Source of the DNA: Zonotrichia leucophrys gambelii
Lineage: Eukaryota; Chordata; Aves; Passeriformes; Passerellidae
Length of the DNA: 64,000 nt
Reading direction: 5' to 3'
Assembly (NCBI RefSeq): GCF_028769735.1
Contig: NC_088172.1
Coordinates: 66,605,631-66,669,630, forward strand
Shown: in pieces, positions 24,261 through 36,605 of the stretch
How the letters are laid out: each line of letters starts with the position of its first letter
How positions within the stretch are numbered: position 1 is the stretch's first letter
Notes under the pieces: model-generated
The model's input: only the letters and a program-made list of their open reading frames with translations
Told to the model about the DNA's origin: nothing
Database searches by the model: none
Translations under genes and position numbers: made by a program

Positions 24261-25683
24261 TGGATGCGGAACACCAAGACTTCTGAATAAGACTGTAGAA
24301 TCATCACATGCAGTCCTATATGCTTCAGTGTTTAAATAATAATGTAACCATCTCAGCCCTTTGACATCTGGGATATTTTCAATATTGTGAACTGCAGATT
24401 TTCTAATATTGAGGATGTTTGTTGATGTTCAGCCCCACAAATTTATGACAGATTAAATACTATTCTCTTAGAGAGAATGCAAAGCCCAAAGGCCAACATT
24501 TTCAACTGTGAGTTTCTACAGATAGTACAAAGTTGGTGATTGAACTCTTTAAATGAGTTGCCTTCAGAAACATTCCATGGAAAGTTAAGGAGGCACTGTC
24601 AGACGGTAGGAAGAAAGCCTCCATTCTGGAGATCAGCACACATTCCACAGAAAAATTCAACCTGAGAAGGATGTCCTGATGTCTGCAACACAAAACTGAG
24701 TGAAAGGTCCCTAATTCTCTCATACCGAGAAATTACCATTTGGCTTTGAAGATAGTGATTTATTTGTGGAACTTCCTCACCATCCTTGCAAGTGAACAAA
24801 ACCCATCATCGTGCCTCTAGGCTCCTGCTCATTCTGACATTTCAGCTCTCACCGTACATCTTTATGTCTCATATTGTGTTTCTCTGTCGCTTGGTTTCTC
24901 AGTGACCTTACCCCTCTAGCTCTTACACCAAAGAGTGTGCCCACAGAAGTGCCCCTGCCTGGTCCTGGCTCTGGAAGGACCACACTGTTTTTGCTGCTAG
25001 TAGAGAAATGAGGTCTGCTCTATCAGTTGACCTGATATATGCAACGTCTCATCTTCCTCCCAGCTCCAAGTCCAGGCCTGAAAGCTTGATGCCTCCTTTT
25101 CCTCTGCTGCCATGTATGTCTGGGTCTGCTGTTATCAAATACAGTTGCACAACACCAGGTCAAAAGGGAGCCCCATCATCCAGGAGGATGCCTAGGTTAA
25201 GCCTTTGCTTTCAAAAGACACATTTCTGTTCAGTTTGAATTTATTTTTTTCATTTCAAGCCACTGCCTGTCACCGAAGGATGAGGAACTTCCTTCAGTCT
25301 GGGCTCTCCTAAAGGCCCCAAGGTCCAGTATTTCACATTCCCATAAGCAGCAAATGCACTCTAGAAACTGTAAAACTCTGATCACTTTACAGAGTGGTCA
25401 CTGTATACTGTCAGTAGCTGCAAATTGTCATGGCCAGAGCTATGGTGACCAGCAACAGTGGTAAACACTCACATTGTCATGGGGCATAAAAATTATGGAG
25501 GGGAGATTGACTGTGCTGAACTCTGCTCAAATAACAATGTACAAATTCTGTTCTGCTCCTTTTATATCCTGAGACTCTTTTCTCATGAAATCCTGGCAGG
25601 TAATGAACATTCCCCTCAGCATCCAGCTTTGCCTGTGCAGTGCAGCTCCTGCTTCTGTCTGGGGAGGTGAGCCAAACCAGTGG
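24261..25683. other. Non-coding sequence
   Basis: A minus frame at 24599-24799 has an acceptor-like TTTTGTGTTGCAG inside it, but no recognisable protein. The rest is unique non-coding DNA. Confidence 0.4.
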
Positions 25684-26018
25684 CTCCTCTCCTCTCCTCT
25701 CCTCTCCTCTCCTCTCCTCTCCTCTCCTCTCCCCTCCTCTCCTCTCCTCTCCTCTCCTCTCCTCTCCTCTCCTCTCCTCTCCTCTCCTCTCCTCTCCTCT
25801 CCTCTCCTCTCCTCTCCTCTCCTCTCCTCTCCTCTCTCTCTCCTCCTCCTCTCCTCTCCTCTCCTCTCCTCTCCTCTCCTCTCCTCTCCTCTCCTCTCCT
25901 CTCCTCTCCTCTCCTCTCCTCTCCTCTCCTCTCCTCCTCCTCTCCTCTCCTCTCCTCTCCTCTCCTCTCCTCTCCTCTCCTCTCCTCTCCTCTCCTCTCC
26001 TCTCCTCTCCTCTCCTCT
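25684..26018. repeat. (CCTCT)n pentanucleotide microsatellite, about 335 bp
   Basis: A nearly pure CTCCT array with three interruptions: CCCCT near 25731, a (CT)n plus CTCCTCCTC break near 25834-25850 and a CCTCCTCCT break near 25934. The + strand is pure pyrimidine and the minus strand pure purine. Long frames encoding serine, proline and leucine run in all three + frames and are not genes. Such tracts are mirror-like and can adopt triplex (H-DNA) structure. Confidence 0.97.
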
Positions 26019-27865
26019 GTAAGGAGTTATGCGCTCTGCCTCCTCTGCTGTTTATTTTAACCAGCCTCTTGGCAGAATACCTGTCTCATTGTACATGCGA
26101 GCACGTAGCATACAGACTGGTTGCAGCTAGGGCTTTAACGTGGGGCTTCAGCATGAAAATAGAATAAAAATGAAACACTAATAAAGCATAGGTATGCTGG
26201 TACACAATTCTGCCACACAAGTACTCAAGCTGTCATTAGAGCTGCATGTCAGGCTGCACAGATTTTCCATTACAATCTGCTCTTTTGCCACTGCCTCTCA
26301 ACTTTTGAAATTTCCAGTTGTATTGCATGTCTTACCATGAGTATTAGTTTTGAAAGAGGAATAAAAAATTCTCACCCATATAAAAAAAACCCCACAAAAC
26401 ACCAAAGAACTTCAGGAGGTTGTTTGGGTTTTTTCCCCCCAGCAATATCTCTATTATGCTGATTCTTATCACTTGTCACAGAGAAGAAACTCCTTCTAGC
26501 TTGCAGGTCTAGTTTAACAAATGTGTGATGGCTATTAGGAAACAAAATAGCTGTTCTCAATTGGAGTGGTTGCTCATAAAATCCATTATCCGTAGCTTCT
26601 TTTAACCAGGCATGTTTCCATGAGTGGTGTGAGGATTTTCATGCTAGCAATTTAGACACAGTGGAGCAAACTCCTACTGCCATAAAGATTTTTAGCAACT
26701 CCCTTAGCACCTTCATTGGCTCTGCTAAGCAGTTAAATGCAATTTAATCCAAATGGCCCAGCAATTCAGATGTGAACCTTCTATAAGCAAAGACTGTTCT
26801 GAGACTTATGCTACTCCTGATGGGAACATATGATGCAATACTTCAAAATGATTCAGAAACCATTTAAAAGAGAGACTTGCATTTTTTGCCTTTAGTCCCT
26901 GAGGATGACAGTGGTGCTACATGGCTATGTGACATATTAGTCTTGAATTTACTTTTCATTTAGAGCCAGTGCAAGCTTTAAGCAGAGCAGAGATTTAACC
27001 AAACTCTTTTCAGACAGCTTTCCTTAGAAGCAAAGATGAATATTTAATACTTGCCAACATTGTATTGTAGGCACATGCAGAACATGCAATATAGATGAAT
27101 AAAGGTTGAGCATTGGCCAACAACATAGTTTTCAACAAAAGGAACCATTTCAGAAACATTCCTTTGGAAAAATAAGTATTTTTTTTTGCTTCTTCTTTTT
27201 TTTTAACCACCAGAAATCCCTTTTCAAAAATCAGTCTATGGAGGTTTCCTGATTCAAATTGGACTGATCTGACCTTTAGAGCTAAGCTGATCAGTGAGTT
27301 CATTAGCATTAGATGTAGGTATCACTGTCCCCTGAGACCCAGCATGTACGTGCCAGATTTCTAGCCAAATAAACTCCACAATTTCAGCAGGTTTGCCTCT
27401 TCAGAAAGCGGAAAACAATGGAAACAAGGCAGAGATTTTAAGGAATCCTAACCACTTTCCTGGTTCAGCAGCAGAAGGAATGCAAAAAAGGGCATTTAAT
27501 AGCTGTACCTTCTGTTCTGTATTTAGAAAAAGACAGACACCACAGTGATTTTTAAAGCTGTGCAGAATACCTTTTATTCCAAAAGTAACCAAAGAAAATG
27601 TTAAACAGCAGTTATTCTCTCTGGGCTTCTAAAATCTAGAAAACTTGTAATCAACAGCTTCAGAAGAGCTGATGAATGGCTCTCTGCATTAGTAATGTCA
27701 ATTTTCAATGCATCTCAAAACACTGGGGAAGATCTGGGCACTGGAGGGAAGCCAAAAATATCGAAATATTAAAAAAGGCAAATGAGATGATCCCATGGTA
27801 CCAGTCCTGTGAAACTGAACTGATCTTTTGCAGAATAATCAAATAGGTGATAGTGAATTAATTTT
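26019..27865. other. Non-coding sequence
   Basis: AT-rich unique sequence between the two microsatellites. It includes T runs near 27181-27205 and A-run/C-run motifs near 26382. No coding or known repeat call. Confidence 0.45.
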
Positions 27866-28398
27866 GGAAGGAAGGAAGGAAGAAGGAAGTGGCGAAGAAG
27901 TGGCGGAAGTGGGGGAAGGAGTGCGGAAGGAAGAAGTGGCGGAAGGAAGAAGGAAGGAAGGAATGGCGGAAGGAAGGGGCGAAGGAAGTGGCGAAGGAAG
28001 AAGGAAGGAAGTGGCGGAAGGAAGAAGAAGTGGCGGAAGGAAGGAAGGAAGGAAGGAAGTGGCGAAGGAAGGAGGAAGTGCGAAGGAAGTGGCGGAAGGA
28101 AGTGCGGAAGGAGTGGCGAAGGAAGTGCGGAAGGAAGGAAGGAAGGGCGGAAGAAGTGGCGGAAGGAAGGAAGGAAGGAAGGAAGGAAGGAAGAAGGAAG
28201 AAGGAAGGAAGAAGGAAGGAAGGAAGGAAGGAAGGAAGGAAGGAAGGAAGGAAGGAAGAAGTGCAGAAGTGCGAAGTGGCGGAAGTGGCGAATGCGGAAG
28301 GGGCGAAGGAAGGAAGGAAGGAGAAGGAAGGAAGGAAGGAAGGAAGGAAGGAAGGAAGGAAGGAAGGAAGGAAGGAAGGAAGGAAGGAAGGAAGGAAA
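27866..28398. repeat. Compound (GGAA)n array with GTGGCG interruptions, about 530 bp
   Basis: A pure GGAA tetranucleotide tract at the right end (about 28330-28398), with internal pure runs near 28165-28258. Across the rest, GGAA units alternate with AAGTGGCGGAAGG or AAGTGGCGAAGG variants, about a dozen GTGGCG copies. The + strand is otherwise purine. GCGGAAGTGG at about 27903 and 28279 resembles high-affinity ETS-factor sites. The 171-204 codon frames rich in E, G, R, K and W are translation of the repeat, not genes. Confidence 0.95.
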
Positions 28399-31300
28399 GC
28401 ATAGGCTTCAAAAAATTTTTAACATGTGATTTTATTCTTTAAAACTCAGTTAAATTCCAACTGATAGAGAATAAGTTTGCAATAACAGTGTTCTGAAAGA
28501 TGTTTGGGTGGCACCTCTTAGCATTTTGAGTGAGGAACGAGGAAGGCACAAAATCCTTGTGATAGATAAAAGATGTGAGAAAGTAGTTAATTTGGAGAGC
28601 TGAAAATGCAGTTGCAGATGAGAAGATGTTTACATAGAGGCCTGGATTTGCAGATGTTCCATGAAACTTAGTTTTTGTACATACGCTATTCAAAACAATT
28701 GCCAGTGATCTGGAACAAAATGTAGAATAATCTCCCACAATGTTAATGAAACAGTAAGAACCTCAAAATGTGCTAACTAGAGACTGATTTGTGTCATCTG
28801 TAAGCTGGATGCAAGGAAAAAGTACATGCCAAAATATTACCGGCCGTAAAGTCCTACATATACAGGAAAAGAGCACAAGCTGTATTTATATAATGATGGT
28901 GTATTTAAAAATGAGCTGGGACTCATGATGTATTGAATGAATGTAGAAAATAGCATTGAAAGCCTTTTCAGCTGTAGTTTAGGTGACAGTGTGGGAACAA
29001 GAAGCAGGATGCCTCACTGATAGGTATCTGAAGCCTTCAAGGTGATTTACATCTTGCAAGGGCAAAGATAAAAGTTTTTCTTTCTCCGTGGTTGCTGGAT
29101 CACTCTTAAATATTGTAGCATATACTCCCTGAAGGGGGGGGACATCTTTCCCAAGCTGTAGCTGACACAAAGAATAGTAAACATTCTCTTTCAATATACA
29201 GAATATCAATTAGGACTAGACACGTTATTGTACCCTTCTGTGGTGCACTCAGTGCAAGAACAATATGAACTAAAGGTACTGGAGAGAAATCAGAGGTGGG
29301 AAAATACAGCAGAAGTACAGAGGAGTTCAGACAGTTAATTTTAACAACACAAAGTTTAAGAGATGAATTAATCATAGCATCTATTTGAGGAACAGAAATT
29401 GGAAAGAGGACTCTTCAGATAAAGATGTAACTGGATCTAACAGCTGGAAGTTGAAGCTGACAAATTCAGTCTAGAAATAAAGCATGTATTTTTAATAATA
29501 AGCAGCAAGCAGAGCAACAAACAGCTAACACTTTTGGTGGCTCCTCCATCATCCGAAAGCACGAGCTAAGAGTTGGCATTTTTGAATGTCTATTTATAAA
29601 AAAGACAGCAGGAAATAATTCAGAGAAGACCTGTGGCTTAAATTATACTGGAGATCAGAGCAGATGGTCACAGCAATCACGTCCAACAACATAATCTATG
29701 AGCAATCAAGAAATTTAGCTGCTGTGGTCAAAGGCTAGCGAGATGGTAATGGAGAAATGGATTACAGAGGAGGCCCACATGGGGGTGTCCCCTTTAGCAG
29801 AAGGCAGATATGCAGAGGAGGCAAATGGGCAGCTGTGGGGAAAAGCAGAAGGAGTTGAGGAAGGTAGAGAGTGATTGCCTAAGTGAAGATCTGGGTTCCT
29901 TGTCTGTGGGGGTCAGGAGACACCAAGGTGGGGGAAACCCAGAGATTGTGCTGTGGGGCGAGGGAGCACAGAGTCATGGTCAGGGAGGGAAGAAGGAGGC
30001 ATGCAGAGAAAGTCACGTGGCAAGCCAAAGAGGTATCCTCAGTCCATGGGGCAGCGACTAGCTATGATGGGGTAGCTGTTTGCCTGCTCCTTGAAGAGGG
30101 GAAAGCCTGCCAGAAAAGGCAAGGCTGGGAATTGGCAATGCCATGAAAGGGTTCAAGCAGCAGAGGGTGAAGGCCAAGCAAAGTGCCTGGGGAGAAGTCT
30201 AGGTCATGCATGGTGGATTAGACCTAACAACTCAGAAGAAGGCTGAGGATGAGGAAAAAACCACAAATCATTGCAGTCAGCTCCCTCTGAAACGGCCTTA
30301 TTGAGCTGAAACGCAACATATGAATAGTCAAATCTGAAAGGATGACAGTGTAAAATTGCTTCAGCTCTTAAAATTTTCAAGTGCTTTTATTTATTCAAAA
30401 TTACCATGACATCACCTTCTCCCTCAGAGAGAGTTCATGTAATTGCTGTTTACTGATTCAAGGCCTTTCAGGGTAATTTCTGAGGCTGTCTACATCTAGG
30501 ATGAAAGGCAATTATCATTTCTTTTGTCTTTTGCAGTCACAGTTTTTATTAATATAGAGAGAAGCACTTCATGAAGTTCCTTCTCTACAGCAGCAGTGCA
30601 TGGGGCAAAGCTGGACCCTCGTGTGGAAGCCATTCAGCTCCAAATCTTACCTCCCAGAGAAGAGGAGTCAGCCAGTGTTTAGGGCTAGGAAACGGATGGA
30701 GCAGGGAACCTGAGACAGGGTGTGAGAGGAAGAGAGTTGAGAAACAGAGGTAGAAAATGGAAAATTTTATTTTCTCCTAGAGCAAGCCTTAAATTGGTCC
30801 CTAAGCATGAAGCAATATTAAATTGTGAACTTTATAGCATCCTCTTCCCAATATAGGCAAACCTTCAATACCCAAAGGCCAGTCATTAAAATATCTCTCA
30901 TTTGAGCGTGAGGTGCAGATTTTACCTATTCTGAGATATGATGTGGTGCTACATCTTATAATGTCTAGTTTCCTCAAGCCTGGTAATAATGTATAATGTC
31001 TCGAAGGACGGACACATCGTGACTTATGAGGTGAGTGCCTCACTGTAATTTTTATTAGGATATAAAATATATATTCTGACTAAATATTAGGCTAATGATA
31101 TTAAAATCTTAACTACTCCAAAAGGGAAACATAGCAGACCAATAAAATATCCACATGATATAAAAAAAGACTGATTGGTAAATCTTGTCTTAGAAGTTAA
31201 CAGTTTTATGCTAAGCTGATTGTAACTTCCATGTAATAAAAATTATTATTGAAAAAAAGGAACTTCAGAACTATTAAATTAAAAAAACCCGAACAAACGA

Positions 31301-32629
31301 ACCTTAATGTGCTGTTATTCTGTCCTGCTGTTAATATAAACTGCCTGTAGCTTGTGGATGTGACCTAGCCTGTCTTAACTGCTCCATCAAATCATACAAG
31401 CAAAAAAAGTAACAGATAGTTAAACAACTTTTGGCTAATTTCTGGCCCCTTTTGCTGCAGCCATCACTGAAGCTGATGCCTTGGCAAAGAATACTTCCCA
31501 GTTCTGGGCAGCTCTGCTGGGGTCACACAGGTACCAGCAAGTTCCTCCAGTAAAGCAAGGTCCTGCTCGTCACGACTCAGAGCAGCATTTCTTTGAAGGC
31601 CTAGGTTAGTTCCCCAACTTTTTATATTTCTCAGATTTTAAGGAGGTCAGGTAGGGACAGACAGCATAGCAGTCTTGACTTTTGTAATGTCACTGCTTAT
31701 TCTGATCACAACTTGGGCAATCATTTGTAACATGCTCACCGAAGGACTCTGGCTGACGTAGAAATTTCTCCCTAATTTTAGAAACAGAATTTCACCACTC
31801 CTTTCTTACATTGAGGAAGGAATTTGCTCTGATGGCTGCAATACCATTACTATGCATCATTCAAGGTACTGCATGTCTCTGGCTCCAGGGGGGAAACCTC
31901 CCCCAGGATAAATCAGCACTGCCAACTGTACCTTCCCCTCTACCTGAGGGCTCTGTGTTTGGATGCTGGCTGTGTGTATCTGGGGCCACTGGGGTGCCTC
32001 CAGACTCTGTGGGGTGGGAATATCCCTGGTCTCTCCCTGGCCTACAGAGCATGCAGAGCTGTCACAGGGATAAAGCAAAGGAAAGGCTGGGTTGAGGGGC
32101 TTGTTTATCCCAACATTAAGAGCCGCAGAGCCAGTTGGGGTAATGAGCATGTCTCATTCTCTCCAGCCAAATACCTGGTTTCAGGTTTCTGCTGAAACAC
32201 TTTTTTGTTCATTAGAAGACTTGCTTTTGGCACAAATCCTTGCTGTAGATCTGCTCAGATAAATGGAATATAGACTCGCTCTAGATGTAGCAGACCCAGG
32301 TCTGTACCAGGCAGGTGAGGAGCTGGAAAATGCAAGTCTTCCACTCCAGCTGAGCACTCCAACTCAGGTGAATGCCTAGGCCAGCCACAGGATGCTCCCA
32401 TGCTGCCACCAGGACCCTTCAAACACAACAACTCACTGCCTAAGGAGTTACCAACCTCACGCAATGGGGGCTGGGCTGGCTCCCTCCAGGCATGGGATCC
32501 TGTGGGATCTCAGCACAGCAGTCCTGATGTGCAGAGTCACCGAGACAACCTTTGGGGGGCTCAGAGGTCCTGGAACGTGGCCAGAAGTGTCTGGTGGTTG
32601 GACTTTGATCCTGCACAGGAAACAACACC
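28399..32629. other. Non-coding sequence
   Basis: Unique sequence. G-rich on + at 29.8-30.2 kb and AT-rich at 31.0-31.4 kb. No long frame has recognisable content. Confidence 0.45.
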
Positions 32630-32904
32630 TGTATGAGGATGGGAGGATCACACGGGGATAAATGGTGAAGAGATAGATTAATTATAGTGTGAAACACAGG
32701 TTTTAGAATCTCAGTACAGGGGGTTCTAGGGAGACAAGATGGAGGAATTAGGGCGTGTCCTGTCCTCCTCCTTCTTCTTCTTCTTGTCATCCATCTTCTG
32801 TGGTGGTGGTGGCACTTTGAGATTGGTTCTTACTAAATGTGCACTTGTCAATAAGGGTGAAAGGTATTGGGGAGAAAAGGTAAATATCTTATATGTAGTT
32901 TGGG

Positions 32905-32910
32905 TATAAA
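32905..32910 (+). promoter_or_regulatory. TATA box of the LTR
   Basis: TATAAA lies about 100 bases upstream of the LTR's AATAAA, as in a compact LTR promoter/poly(A) layout. Whether it is active is unknown. Confidence 0.5.
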
Positions 32911-33006
32911 GATAACTGACCGCCCTGAGGGCACTCAGTGTGCTCATGGCTGACGTGCTGTGCGGACTTCTGTCGGGCCGAGAGAAGATATTGTAGATAA
33001 AAAATT

Positions 33007-33012
33007 AATAAA
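33007..33012 (+). terminator. Poly(A) signal of the LTR
   Basis: AATAAA about 115 bases before the proposed LTR 3' end, in the expected R-region position. Confidence 0.5.
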
Positions 33013-33121
33013 CACTGAAGACCGAAAAAACCTGAAGACTCCTTTTGTCCTTTGGGGAGCGGGCTGCCCCAAGGCCATCCCGAGCCTTTCCAGGTCATCA
33101 AACACAGCCGAGAACGGGACA

Positions 33122-34920
33122 GGATCCCTTTTCTCTTTGCCAGGCTGAGCAAAGAGCTGCCTCTTCCTCTGCTCCTGCAAGTGTCTCCACAAAAACCTGT
33201 ATTACTTGCTAATCTCAAGACATTCACAGTGGAGAGCCACGAGCCTTTGTCTGCATCTGAGCAGTACAGCCTGGGCCCATCTTTATTCAGCCCTGCTGCG
33301 GTATGACTCAGAGTGAGGCAAGGCAGAGTACTGATACAGACATACTCATCCACACAATCATTTCATAAAATAACAGTTCATATCTTGTCCTCTGAGGACT
33401 AAGCCTTGGAGCAAAAGCAAACACGATTTTCAGCCTCTTGCTCATTGTCAGCTCTTTTCTTTCCTGTGTAGAGCAGCCAGGTATGAGCCCCCACGGCTGG
33501 CAGTAGAACAGTAGAGGTCCTTCCAGTCAGTCCTCTTTCTTCCAAGTTGGGATGCTGCTGGGATATGAGCTTTGACCATATGAGGGATTGCCTTCATGTG
33601 CCTCCAAGCCAAATCCTCCTGGCCAGGCATTGCCTCAGCATACACTGCAGCCCAGCACGCTCAATCCTTTGCAGAGCAGCGGCATTAACAATTCCAGAAA
33701 TGTTATGGGGTTCTTCCTTTCATCCCTGCTGGGACAAGCAGGACGGAGGTCATGGCAAGTCACTCCATTTCCCCAAGCTGTCGGCATTTCCAAAATGTCA
33801 TAGGCATTTTTGACTTGATGCACGACACTGAATCAAATGAAGACCTTTTCTTCCCCACTTCTAAGCAATTTTTTGGAGGGGGACATGGCTTTTCAGATGA
33901 ATCTGTTATCTCTTGCCAGTATTTTTCCACTGGCTTCCTTCATTACCTTACTGGTGGTCTGTTTTGAAACTGCACAGACATTATCAGCTTCAGGGGAGTC
34001 GAGTCCTTTTGAAGGCTGTTGCAATGAGCACTGAAGGCATCTTCTCAGATGCCTGAGCACAGGGCCCAGAATGTGACTCAGCCCTTCATTTCTGCTCTAG
34101 CCAAGCTCTTAAATATTGCAGAGTTCCTCTGGTTGCCAAAGGGGAAGAAAATAATTCACTAGCTCTTCTGAGACTTGAGGACCCTGTCCTTGATGCTGCC
34201 CCCTCCCAGGAGCTCACATTCAATGTCCACTACTGCCACTCACCAGCCCTGCCTCTCCTATAAAGAGCTCTTTTAAGATGGAACCTCTTTTTTACACCAG
34301 CAATCCCCTAACCTAAAACACCTTTTCCCCCACGAAATTAATGTGCTGGAAAAGACATCTTTCTCCATGCTAACACCACTTCTCAGAAGTAAATTCCCAA
34401 TAGAATTGATGCTCTGAGGTGCCCTTTGTAGGGGCTGAACCCCTGGTCTACAAGGGCAAGAGCCAGAGTCTTCCCAAATTTCCACTCCCAGGGTCTGCTG
34501 AAGCACAGTCAAAGGGCCTCACCACTCCAGAGCCTGTGGCTCCACTTTTGTTGAGGTATGCAACAATACAAACCGAACAATATCACCAGCTGCCCCAGCA
34601 GAAGTTGTGGATTTGCCAAAGAGCCATGCCAGGGAGTGATGGCTGTTTCCTAGCACCATTCTGACACTGTTTTCCATAGCATTTGCTCTGGGCTGCTGTC
34701 AGAAGTAGAGTAAGAAGGCAAACTTTTGCTCTAACCCAAAAAGCCTTTTTTACCTTCTGATATTAACGGGGCATCTTTCCACAAACTGGGATGCCCCAAA
34801 CCAGCAGGCATTGCCACTCTCCAGGCAGCAATTACTACATTTTTAAATTCTCTCTATTGCACTGTTCCTCCCCAGGTAAAAGATAATTTTTGCAATTCTG
34901 TTTTGTTGTAGTTGGTGGTT
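33122..34920. other. Non-coding sequence
   Basis: Unique sequence, no recognisable gene or repeat family. Confidence 0.45.
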
Positions 34921-34972
34921 GTGTTTTAAACTGCATCTGAACTGTGATGCATTTGAACTGTGTTTAAAACAC
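34921..34972. repeat. Inverted repeat enclosing an imperfect tandem duplication
   Basis: GTGTTTTAAAC (34921-34931) and its exact reverse complement GTTTAAAACAC (34962-34972) flank 30 bases made of two similar units, TGCATCTGAACTGTGA and TGCATTTGAACTGTGT. Confidence 0.85.
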
Positions 34973-36519
34973 AATGCAGAAAATAATACTGAATTTTTGA
35001 AGTAATGCTGCCATTTCAGGTAGCAAAAAACCTTGGCTTAGAAATCAGTGTCATGTCTGCATCTTTGCCATGTAGCTGTAACCTTTGTTCAGTTACACCT
35101 AGCATCAGGGACTGGGAGCTTTGTCCCTGGCACCAGCTAACCCACCTGAGAAATGGTGTTTTCCTCTCTTTGGAAGAGCTCATCTTTTCATCTTCTGTTT
35201 TCTTTAGGAATTGTCTTTGATTCCCTTCATCTTTCTTCTCTTGCCCTTTGCTGCAGGTTGCTTCCAATCTGCTTATATTCCAACTCTTTTTCTGCTACTT
35301 AATTCTCTGCTCACTCCTCACTCCCCTCTGCCTGTGACTGCCAAACACCACAAAGTGTGGGCACAGGGGCAGGTCCCATCTCTCCTGTGGGAAGGGGACT
35401 TTGGTGGCCAGTGTACCCATGATCACAGCAGAGGAGCCAGTCATGCACCCACAAGGCAGGAAGAGTTGCATATCATGGTGCAAGAACTCCAGATGTGATG
35501 TAGGGGTCAGTCTTGCTTGGCATGCCTGGAGGCATCTGCAGAAGGTCTACACAGTACTGCTGGTAACTCTATTTTTTTTTTCTTTTGTTCACTTTTCCCC
35601 AGGCCCTTCATCTGTAGAATATCACAACAGGTGGAAGAAGGTAAGTTTTGTTGAGATATTTGGCGTGGCAGCTTGTCCTAGAGTCACCAGTGGACTCGCA
35701 TAGGAAAGAGACAGTAAGAGCACTTGGATCCCAGAGAAAGCATAACGGGGAGCTTGTGTTTTGTTAGGTATCAGTTAATTCAGCCACAAGATTGAAAAGA
35801 ATATGGAAACAGGCTTCACTTCCTTAATGCTTTTGGAACAATCTGATATTTTTTTCTAAATTAGAGATATGTTGAAAGCAGCTGGAGAAAAGGCAGGAAT
35901 GTTTGACATCCCATCCTATTGCTAGAGCAAGACCATGACCACAACAGTGACTGAAAGGCAGAACGTTACTTAGCTACTTCAGTAAAGACCCAAAACACAG
36001 CTAATGAAACCCAGAGCTGCTCTGTGAGAAGGACAGATGTCTGAGGGTACAAGAACCCCATGCAGTGGGGTACTCCTCTCCTTGCATTAGCAGCTGGGGC
36101 TGCTGCCTGAGAAGGGAGGCTCATGGGGCCTTTTCTGCTGCGTGCTTCTGTCTGCCTCTTGGGTCTTTCTGTGACAGGTCTGATCAAGGGAGGCACTTGT
36201 ATTTTCCATTAGAAACAGCTGTGTCATGGTGGAGAGACGGCCAGGCAAGCACATGTTGCATGCTCTTAAGTTGTCACAGCTAGGCGGGGCCTTGTGAGCA
36301 CTCAGGACATTGTCAGCTGTCACCTTGGAGTGATAACTGCTCCTCTCATCTGGAACCAGGAGCTGCCACAGAAGGACACAACCATGCTGCCCAGGCTGCT
36401 GGCAGGAACAGCTCCAGGATCTGTGACCCACAGCTGATGGGGCAATCCAGCCCTGCCTCTCCTGTTGGGGCAGAGGCCCACAGCCAGTGCTGGGTGCCCT
36501 GGTGCAGCTGGAGGCCGTG
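34973..36519. other. Non-coding sequence
   Basis: Unique sequence with a nine-base T run near 35572-35580. Nothing recognised. Confidence 0.45.
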
Positions 36520-36605
36520 CCTGCTGCCAGCTGTCCCGGCAGGCACCCCTGCCTCAGGCCAGACCCGGGCCCGGCCCGCCTGGGCACGCAGCACCGGGAA
36601 CGTCT
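36520..36605. other. Small CpG-dense patch
   Basis: About seven CpGs in under 90 bases, including CCCGGGCCCGGCCCGCC, in a window that is otherwise CpG-poor. It is too short for a CpG island by usual criteria. A 166-codon minus frame (36087-36587) covers it but has no recognisable motif. Confidence 0.4.

Larger units (their letters stand above)
32630..33121 (+). mobile_element. Endogenous retrovirus LTR (solo), boundaries approximate
   Basis: The segment has LTR architecture on +. A GACAAGATGGAGGAATTAGG stretch and a CT-rich stretch are followed by a TATAAA (32905-32910), a CCGCCCTGAGGGCACTCAG block, CTGTCGGGCCGAGAGAAGAT, then AATAAA (33007-33012) and a GC-richer tail ending near GGGACA at 33121. 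This resembles LTRs abundant in songbird genomes. The 5' edge (TGTATGAGG near 32630) is a guess and no target duplication was found. No internal retroviral coding sequence lies on either side, so it is probably a solo LTR. I infer an ERVK- or ERVL-type element but cannot fix the family. Confidence 0.65.

Noticed and set aside
24502..24799. Overlapping minus-strand frames with an internal acceptor-like site
   Set aside because: Two frames are open at once and neither gives a recognisable protein. Kept only as a note.
25585..26167. Three long + strand frames (126-175 codons) rich in serine, proline and leucine
   Set aside because: They are translation of the CCTCT microsatellite in all three frames.
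27828..28442. Frames of 171-204 codons on both strands, the longest in the window
   Set aside because: They translate the GGAA array; composition is purely repeat-driven.
36087..36587. 166-codon minus-strand frame
   Set aside because: GC-rich, cysteine/serine/proline-heavy chance composition; no recognisable domain.
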